This document shows, piece by piece, positions 58,822-64,000 of a stretch of DNA of 64,000 bases (position 1 is the first letter of the stretch; each line of letters starts with the position of its first letter). Below the pieces are notes generated by a model. The model did not search any database. It was given only the letters and a program-made list of their open reading frames with translations, and had not been told where the DNA came from. Made by a program: the position numbers and the translations under genes. This stretch comes from Crossiella cryophila (GTDB lineage: Bacteria; Actinomycetota; Actinomycetes; Mycobacteriales; Pseudonocardiaceae). The stretch lies in NCBI RefSeq assembly GCF_014204915.1, contig NZ_JACHMH010000001.1, positions 9,585,501 to 9,649,500 on the forward strand, in the 5' to 3' direction.

Positions 58822-59793
58822 TCAGTCCCGGCGCCAGTGCTCCCAGCCCGCCGCGCCCTCGTACGGCCTGCCGTCCACGGTCACCCCCGGACCGGCCACC
58901 ACCGACCCGATCACCGTCCAGCCCTCGGGCACCGCCTCGGCGCCGGGGAAGGTGGCGGCCAGCGCGTGGTCCTCGCCGCCGGTGAGCATCCAGTGCAGTG
59001 GATCGGCACCCAGCGCGGAGGCCACGTCCAGCAGCCGCTGGTGCACCTCAAGGGATTTGCTGCGCACGTCCAGGCCGACCCCGGATGCCTCGGCCACGTG
59101 CCCGAGGTCGGCGAGCAGGCCGTCGGAGATGTCGATCATCGAGGTGGCCCCGGCCCGCGCGGCCTGCGCCCCGGCCGCGTACGGCGGTTCCGGCACCCGC
59201 TGCGCGCCGACCACGGCCACCGGCGAGCGGAACCCCCTGCCCAGCACGGCCAGTCCGGCGGCGGCCCAGCCGAGCCGTCCGCAGTACGCGAGCAGATCGC
59301 CCTGGCGCGCCCCGGAACGGGTCACCGGGTCCAGTCCGTCCAGGTGTCCGAGCGCGGTGACGGAGATCACCAACTCCTTCGCGGTGACCATGTCGCCACC
59401 CACCACCCCGGCCCCGGCGAGCCGGGCCTCCTCCCACATCCCGGCCATCAGTCCCTCGGCCACCGCGACCGGTGTGCCGGGCGGGCAGGCCAGGCCGACG
59501 AGCACCGCGGTGGGCACCGCGCCCATGGCCACCACATCGGCCAGGTTCACCGCCACCGACTTGCGTCCGACCTGCTCAGGAGTGGACCAGTCCAATCGGA
59601 AGTGCACGCCCTCGACCAACACGTCCGTGGAGGCGACCACCCGTCCGTCGGGCGCCGCCACCACCGCCGCGTCGTCGCCCGGACCGAGCAGGGTGCTGGG
59701 TGGTTGCACACGGCCATCGGTCACTCGGCGGATAAGCCCGAACTCACCCAGATCGGCGACGGTGTCCGCACTCTGCGGCGGCTCCGGGCACAA
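58822..59793 (-). CDS. thiL: Thiamine-monophosphate kinase (323 aa)
   Basis: Phosphorylates thiamine monophosphate to the active diphosphate. LGPGDDAAVVAAPDGRVVAS and TDVLVEGVHFRLDW give the N-terminal Mg-ATP site. KSVAVNLADVVAMGAVPTAV, GGDMVTAKELVISVTALGHL, SMIDISDGLLADLGHVAEAS and TGGEDHALAATFP are the other ThiL/PurM blocks. TTG at 59793 is chosen (CTGGAGG 4 nt upstream, product MCPEPPQSADTVADLGEFG); there is no ATG or GTG in a suitable place. Divergent from the Lrp-like gene. Confidence 0.93.
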   Translation of the reverse strand: MCPEPPQSADTVADLGEFGLIRRVTDGRVQPPSTLLGPGDDAAVVAAPDGRVVASTDVLVEGVHFRLDWSTPEQVGRKSVAVNLADVVAMGAVPTAVLVGLACPPGTPVAVAEGLMAGMWEEARLAGAGVVGGDMVTAKELVISVTALGHLDGLDPVTRSGARQGDLLAYCGRLGWAAAGLAVLGRGFRSPVAVVGAQRVPEPPYAAGAQAARAGATSMIDISDGLLADLGHVAEASGVGLDVRSKSLEVHQRLLDVASALGADPLHWMLTGGEDHALAATFPGAEAVPEGWTVIGSVVAGPGVTVDGRPYEGAAGWEHWRRD

Positions 59794-59889
59794 AGGGACC
59801 TCCAGTTCCGAGCTTTGCTTCCACCTCTGGGGTAAGTTCTGCCCACGATTCCTACCCCGAGCACAGCGGTCGAGACGAAGGGGCACGCC

Positions 59890-60126
59890 GTGGTCCAGGC
59901 TTACATCCTCATCCAGACCGAGGTCGGCAAAGCCGCCGCCGTGGCCGAGCGCATCGGCGGGATACCCGGGGTGATCACATCCGAGGACGTGACCGGGCCC
60001 TACGACGTGATCGTGCGCGCGGAGGCGGACACCGTTGACGACCTCGGCCAGCTCGTGGTCGCCCAGGTGCAGGCGGTTGACGGCATCACCCGCACGCTGA
60101 CCTGCCCTGTGGTGCACATCAAGTAA
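59890..60126 (+). CDS. Stand-alone Lrp/AsnC ligand-binding (RAM) domain protein (78 aa)
   Basis: The entire protein is the alpha/beta RAM domain of Lrp/AsnC regulators (VQAYILIQTEVGKAAAVAER, IPGVITSEDVTGPYDVIVRA, VQAVDGITRTLTCPVVHIK) without an HTH. Such proteins form dimers that may bind amino acids. GTG start at 59890. Followed by a strong hairpin. Common in actinobacteria next to thiL. Confidence 0.9.
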   Translation: MVQAYILIQTEVGKAAAVAERIGGIPGVITSEDVTGPYDVIVRAEADTVDDLGQLVVAQVQAVDGITRTLTCPVVHIK

Positions 60127-60143
60127 GCGCTATACCGAAGGCC

Positions 60144-60186
60144 TGCCACCGCGCCCGTCCCGACCCGGGGGACGGGCGCGGTGGCA
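60144..60186 (+). terminator. Strong hairpin after the RAM-domain gene
   Basis: Perfect 18-bp arms (60144-60161 and 60169-60186) with a 7-nt loop, 17 nt past the stop. No T run. It argues against a start for the next gene inside the stem (ATG at 60186). Confidence 0.85.
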
Positions 60187-60206
60187 TGTCGTGGTTGGCT
60201 AGTTCC

Positions 60207-60794
60207 GTGGCACCGAACGACCGATCCATCCCGCGTCCGCTGTTGATCGCGCTGATCGCGCTGCCGTTGCTGCTGGTGGCAGGGGTCGGCACGCTCGGTC
60301 TGCTCTACGGCTCCGGCAGTTCCGGGGCCGCGCCGACCTCGAGCACGCCCGCGCCGATCCGCACCGGACCGGTCGCGCTGCCGCCGATCCCGGCCGAGCA
60401 GTCCACCTCACCGGCCTGCGGCAGGCTGATCCAGGCACTGCCCAAGGAGCTGACCTCCAGCGGCGAGCAGATCGGCCGCAGGGAGATCGTCGCGCCCGCA
60501 CCGGAGGGCACCATGGTGTGGGGCAACGAGAAACGGGATCCGGTCATCCTGCGCTGCGGCCTCGGCCGTCCGGACGAGCTGAAGCCGGACAGCAGGCTGG
60601 CCGACATCTCCGGCGTGCAGTGGCTGGAGCTGCCGGGCCAGGGCGCCAGCAGCTGGGTCGCGGTGGACCGGGAGATCTACGTGGTGCTCACCGTGCCGTC
60701 CGCCTCTGGCACCGGCCCGCTGCAGGGGGTGTCGGAGTCGATCCGCGCCACGTTGCCGCAGCAGAAGGTCGACACCGGCACCGCCCCGAAGTAG
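60207..60794 (+). CDS. DUF3515 membrane-anchored protein (195 aa)
   Basis: N-terminal transmembrane segment (PLLIALIALPLLLVAGVGTL) and a Ser/Pro/Ala linker are followed by a ~120-residue extracellular domain. ACGRLIQALPKELTSSGEQI, VILRCGLGRPDEL, SGVQWLELPGQG and REIYVVLTVP match the actinobacterial DUF3515 family found beside ddl. GTG 60207 is preferred over ATG 60186, which lies in the preceding hairpin. It ends 4 nt before the convergent ddl stop. Function unknown. Confidence 0.82.
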   Translation: MAPNDRSIPRPLLIALIALPLLLVAGVGTLGLLYGSGSSGAAPTSSTPAPIRTGPVALPPIPAEQSTSPACGRLIQALPKELTSSGEQIGRREIVAPAPEGTMVWGNEKRDPVILRCGLGRPDELKPDSRLADISGVQWLELPGQGASSWVAVDREIYVVLTVPSASGTGPLQGVSESIRATLPQQKVDTGTAPK

Positions 60795-60798
60795 TCGA

Positions 60799-61899
60799 TC
60801 AGCGCAGGCCGGTGCCACGGGCGATCGCGGTGTCGATCAGGGTGCTCAGCAGGGTCGGGTAGTCCACCCCGGTGACCGCCCACATCCGCGGGTACTGCGA
60901 GACCGGTGTGAAGCCCGGCATCGTGTTGACCTCGTTGACGATCAGCTGGTTGTCCTCGGTGAGGAAGAAGTCCACCCGAGCCAGGCCCTGGCAGTCCAGC
61001 GCGTGGAAGGCGGCCACCGCCTGGCGGCGGATCTCCTCGGAGACCTCGTCGTCGACCTTGGCCGGGAAGTCGAACTCGCAGACCTCGTCGGCGTCGAGGT
61101 ACTTGGACTCGAAGTCGTAGAACTCGGTGTCGCCGACCACCCGGATCTCCGAGGGCAGGGACGCCTCGACCCGGCCGTCCGGGAACTCCAGCACGCCGCA
61201 CTCGATCTCCCGGCCCACGATCCCGGCCTCCACCAGCACCTTGGGATCGGTCTGCCTGGCCAGTGCGATGGCCCCGTCGAGCTGGTCCCAGTCGGTGACC
61301 TTGGAGACGCCGATGGAGGAGCCCGCGCGGGCGGGCTTGACGAACACCGGCAGCCCGAGCCGCTCGCGCTGGGCGTCGGTGAGGGTCTTGTCCCCGCGGC
61401 GCAGCACCACGAAGTCGCCGTTGCGCAGGCCTTCGGCGGCGAGCAGCTTCTTGGCGAACTCCTTGTCCATGCCGGTCGCGCTGGCCAGCACGCCTGCGCC
61501 GACGTAGGGCAGCCCGGCCATCTCCAGCAGGCCCTGGATGGTGCCGTCCTCGCCGTAGGCGCCGTGCAGCACCGGGAAGACCACGTCGACCGCGCTGAGC
61601 ACCTCGCCGCCACGGTCCGCGCCCAGGTGCACCAGGTCCGGCCGGGTCGGGTCGGCGGGCAGGGCCAGCGCGCCGGTGGAGCCGTCCACCTCGGGCAGCA
61701 CGCGGTCGCGGATCTCCAGCGCCTTGGGGTCGCTGGCGCCGAGCACCCAGGCGCCGTCCCGGGAGATGCCCACCGGGATGACCTCGAACCGGTCCCGGTC
61801 CAGGTGGGTCAGGATGCTGCCTGCGGACACACAGGAGATGGTGTGCTCAGTGCTGCGACCGCCGAAGACGACCGCCACCCTGGTCTTGCGCTGCGTCAT
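60799..61899 (-). CDS. ddl: D-alanine--D-alanine ligase (366 aa)
   Basis: Makes D-Ala-D-Ala for peptidoglycan. [20 protein letters not shown] is the N-terminal signature. [59 protein letters not shown] and the C-terminal [20 protein letters not shown] then GFT supply ATP-grasp and metal-binding residues. ATG at 61899. A longer in-frame stretch upstream crosses repeat array V and is not coding. Confidence 0.96.
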   Translation of the reverse strand: MTQRKTRVAVVFGGRSTEHTISCVSAGSILTHLDRDRFEVIPVGISRDGAWVLGASDPKALEIRDRVLPEVDGSTGALALPADPTRPDLVHLGADRGGEVLSAVDVVFPVLHGAYGEDGTIQGLLEMAGLPYVGAGVLASATGMDKEFAKKLLAAEGLRNGDFVVLRRGDKTLTDAQRERLGLPVFVKPARAGSSIGVSKVTDWDQLDGAIALARQTDPKVLVEAGIVGREIECGVLEFPDGRVEASLPSEIRVVGDTEFYDFESKYLDADEVCEFDFPAKVDDEVSEEIRRQAVAAFHALDCQGLARVDFFLTEDNQLIVNEVNTMPGFTPVSQYPRMWAVTGVDYPTLLSTLIDTAIARGTGLR

Positions 61900-61956
61900 G
61901 GGCCCCGACCCTACCCGCGCACGCACGGCGACCATTCCGCCCCAAACCCGTACGCC

Positions 61957-62080
61957 GTGTTGGCCGATCTCGTACGCCGTGTTGGCCGAACTTGTACGGC
62001 CGTTCGGGCCAACACGGCGTCCACTTCGGCCAACACACCGTCCCATTTCGGCCAACACACGGTACGAGATCGGCCAACAC
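61957..62080. repeat. 22-bp repeat array V, variant core (two plus, four minus units)
   Basis: Plus cores GTGTTGGCCGA(T/A) at 61957 and 61979. Minus cores at 62003 (one base longer, TTCGGGCCAACAC), 62025, 62047 and 62069; all spacings are 22 bp. The core ends in GA instead of GTT, and opposing units carry the matching complement (TCGGCCAACAC). It lies between the ddl start and the MocR stop. The minus units directly follow the MocR gene in its sense. Confidence 0.9.
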
Positions 62081-62084
62081 GCGG

Positions 62085-63479
62085 TCAGGGGGTGAGCAGG
62101 TCGACCAGGGTGGGGAGGGCGGTGGTGAGCTGGGTGCGGGTGCAGTTGGTGTAGCCGACGGCCAGGCCGTGCCAGCGCGGGGTGGCCTGGTGGTGGCGGG
62201 CCAGGCCGTCCACGGACAGGCCGCGGGCGCGGGCGGCGGCGATCACCGCGCGCTCGGTCTCCAGCGAGTCCAGCAGCACCACCACGTGCCCGCCGGCGGA
62301 GTCGCCGAAGACCGGGGCCCCGGCCACGGAGAGTGCGGAGACCACGAGTTCGCGCCGCTCGGCCAGTTCCCGGCGCAGCCGGCGCAGGTGCCTGCCGAGA
62401 TCGCCGTTGCGGGCCAGCTGCACCATGACCTGCTGTCCGGCCGCGGCCGGGCTGACCCCGCAGCGGTGCCGGTGGTCGAGCACGGCGCGGGCGACCTCGG
62501 GCGGGGCCACCATCCAGCCGACGCCGAGGCTGGCGGAGAGGATCTTGCTGGTGGTGCCGAGGTGCACCACCACGTCCGGGGCCAGCGCGGCCAGCAGTGG
62601 CAGCGGGGCCACGTCGTAGCGCAGTTCGCCGTCGTAGTCGTCCTCGATGACCAGCCAGCCCTCGGCCCTGGCCCGCCGGACCAGCTCGACCCGGCGCGCG
62701 GCGGGCAGCCTGCCGCCGAGCGGGTACTGGTGCGCCGGGGAGCAGTAGACCGCGCGGATCCCGCTGGGCAGTGCGTCCACCACCAGGCCGTCGGCGTCGA
62801 TCTCGGCCGGGATGACCCGCATGCCCGCGGCGCGCAGCGCGCCGACCGCGCGCTGGTAGCCGGGTTCCTCGATGGCCACCGTGTCGCCGGGCTGGAACAG
62901 CGCGCCCGCCAGTTCGGTGACCGCGGCCGAGGTGCCAAGGGTGGCCAGCACCGCCTCGGCCGGGGTGGCGCCCGCGCCGACCACCAGGCCGCGGTGCCGG
63001 AGCAGGTGCTCGGCCACGATCTCCCGGTAGGCGGGCAGCCCCGCGCGTTCCGGGCGGGGCATGGCAGGCACGTCACCGGCGGCCCGCCAGGCCCGGCGCC
63101 AGGCCGCCCGGTCCACGCCACCGGCCAGGGATGCGCCCGGGATCAGGTCGATCAGGCCGGTGTCCTCGGACTCGGTGTGCTTGGCCGGTCCGGCGCTGGG
63201 GGTGACCGCGGGCGGGGTGGTGGTGACGTAGGTGCCGGAGCCGCGCCTGCCGCCGATCCAGCCCTCGGCGTGCAGCTGTTCGTAGGCGGCCGCGGTGACG
63301 GTCCGGCTGACCTGGAGCCGCCCGGCCAGCGCGCGGGTGGAGGGCAGCCGGTCGCCGTGCCGGAGCTGACCGCTGGCCGCGGCCCTGCGCAGCGCGTCGG
63401 CGAGCTGAACGGCCAGCGGGGTTCCGTTGCCGCGGTCGAGCAGGATGGGCAGTTCGGCGGGCAGCGCGGCGTCGAGCAC
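62085..63479 (-). CDS. MocR/PdxR-type GntR regulator with aminotransferase domain (464 aa)
   Basis: The N-terminal ~75 residues are a GntR winged helix ([53 protein letters not shown]). The rest is a fold-type I aminotransferase domain with the PLP lysine in [20 protein letters not shown] and [11 protein letters not shown]. MocR proteins sense PLP or related ligands, and PdxR members control pyridoxal genes. The divergent neighbour is a pyridoxamine-phosphate-oxidase-like flavoprotein, consistent with local control. GTG 63479 is chosen (GAGAGG 9 nt upstream); GTGs at 63515 and 63536 are alternatives. Confidence 0.88.
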   Translation of the reverse strand: MLDAALPAELPILLDRGNGTPLAVQLADALRRAAASGQLRHGDRLPSTRALAGRLQVSRTVTAAAYEQLHAEGWIGGRRGSGTYVTTTPPAVTPSAGPAKHTESEDTGLIDLIPGASLAGGVDRAAWRRAWRAAGDVPAMPRPERAGLPAYREIVAEHLLRHRGLVVGAGATPAEAVLATLGTSAAVTELAGALFQPGDTVAIEEPGYQRAVGALRAAGMRVIPAEIDADGLVVDALPSGIRAVYCSPAHQYPLGGRLPAARRVELVRRARAEGWLVIEDDYDGELRYDVAPLPLLAALAPDVVVHLGTTSKILSASLGVGWMVAPPEVARAVLDHRHRCGVSPAAAGQQVMVQLARNGDLGRHLRRLRRELAERRELVVSALSVAGAPVFGDSAGGHVVVLLDSLETERAVIAAARARGLSVDGLARHHQATPRWHGLAVGYTNCTRTQLTTALPTLVDLLTP

Positions 63480-63552
63480 GGTGAGTGGCCTCTCAGGTTC
63501 ACCTGGTATTGGCACTGTGGGAATGCCAGTTGCCACTCGAATACTAGGTGCC

Positions 63553-64000
63553 GTGACCACTGACGCGCTGTCCCCGACCGGCCGCAGCACGATCCGCCGC
63601 GGCAAGGACCGAGCCCGCACCGACCGCGCCGAACTGCACGCGCTGCTGGACAGCGCGATGCTGTGCCACCTCGGCGTGGTGCTCGACGGCGTGCCGCTGG
63701 TGCTGCCCACCGGCTACGGCCGCGACGGGAACACGCTCTACCTGCACGGATCCTCCGGCGCGGCCAGTCTGCGGGCGGCGGCAGGCACCGAGGTGTGTGT
63801 GAGCGTGACCGAGCTGGACGGCATCGTCTACGCCCGCTCGGTGTTCCACTTCTCGGTCAACTACCGCAGCGCGGTGATCCACGGCCGGGCCGTCCCGGTG
63901 GTCGGCGACGAAGCCCGGCTGCACGGCCTGCGCACGCTGACCGAGCACCTCGCCCCCGGTTCCTGGGACCATGCCCGCCGGCCCGACAAGCGGGAACTGG
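63553..64000 (+). CDS. Pyridoxamine 5'-phosphate oxidase-family flavin protein, 5' part (runs off the window)
   Basis: The first 149 codons read TTDALSPTGRSTIRRGKDRA, then LLDSAMLCHLGVVLDGVPLV, LPTGYGRDGNTLYLHGSSGA, VCVSVTELDGIVYARSVFHF and NYRSAVIHGRAVPVVGDEA. This is the split-barrel of the PPOX-type nitroimidazole-resistance/flavin-binding family. GTG start at 63553. An AATACT hexamer at 63540-63545 ends 7 nt before the GTG, so the message may be leaderless. Divergent from the MocR regulator, its likely controller. Confidence 0.85.
   Translation, partial: MTTDALSPTGRSTIRRGKDRARTDRAELHALLDSAMLCHLGVVLDGVPLVLPTGYGRDGNTLYLHGSSGAASLRAAAGTEVCVSVTELDGIVYARSVFHFSVNYRSAVIHGRAVPVVGDEARLHGLRTLTEHLAPGSWDHARRPDKREL

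Noticed and set aside
60186-60206. ATG at 60186 as the start of the DUF3515 gene
   Set aside because: It lies inside the 18-bp terminator stem; the GTG at 60207 directly precedes the membrane segment at the usual distance.

Overview
High-GC actinobacterial chromosome, most likely from the Pseudonocardiales. The evidence is the strong G/C bias at third codon positions, frequent GTG/TTG starts, a SepIVA (Rv2927c-type) gene, and a housekeeping order (fpg-rnc-DUF177-sepIVA ... coaD-rsmD ... recG-DAK2-rpmB-ung-thiL ... ddl) that parallels the Rv2924c-Rv2981c block of mycobacteria. No tRNA, rRNA, CRISPR array, transposase or integrase gene was seen.

Layout. (1) 1-26.1 kb, all minus strand: an almost complete contractile injection system (eCIS/phage-tail-like) operon, transcribed right to left. 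In transcription order it encodes sheath, tube, a CxxC/CxxC tail assembly protein, a Pro/Ala-rich protein, a Pvc16-like DUF4255 terminator, an AAA+ ATPase, an 82-aa protein, a 1944-aa DUF4157 protein, a HEAT-like protein, a CIS_tube adaptor, a LysM protein, a gpD-like hub, a gpV-like spike, a spike tip, a gp25 wedge, two gpJ-like wedge proteins, a gpI-like protein and the first nine codons of a probable DUF6519 gene that leaves the window. Most genes overlap by 1-10 nt or lie within 20 nt of each other, so they look like one translationally coupled unit. (2) 26.6-27.7 kb: an HTH/PIN toxin-antitoxin-like pair with its own promoter. (3) 27.7-35.6 kb: kdp potassium-uptake operon (two micro-membrane proteins including KdpF, then KdpA-B-C and the KdpD-KdpE two-component system). 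(4) 35.9-38.4 kb: asparagine synthetase and an HTH-only LysR protein. (5) 38.5-64 kb: housekeeping core (DNA repair fpg, ung, recG; rnc; rpmF, rpmB; sepIVA; coaD; principal-type sigma factor; rsmD; pyruvate carboxylase; thiL; ddl) with small accessory genes in between, ending in a divergent MocR regulator/PPOX flavoprotein pair.

The most unusual noncoding content is in the gene ends. Five intergenic regions carry arrays of a 22-bp unit with core GTGTTGGCCGTT (variant GTGTTGGCCGA). Two of these regions also carry three copies of a roughly 150-165 nt two-stem element. Its stems differ in sequence between copies but remain paired, its apical loop is nearly invariant, and every stem mismatch becomes a G-U wobble on one strand only. 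Each copy lies downstream of, and in the same orientation as, a gene (pyc, ung, rpmB). I read this as a candidate undescribed structured-RNA family linked to a 22-bp 3'-end repeat family. No database search was possible.
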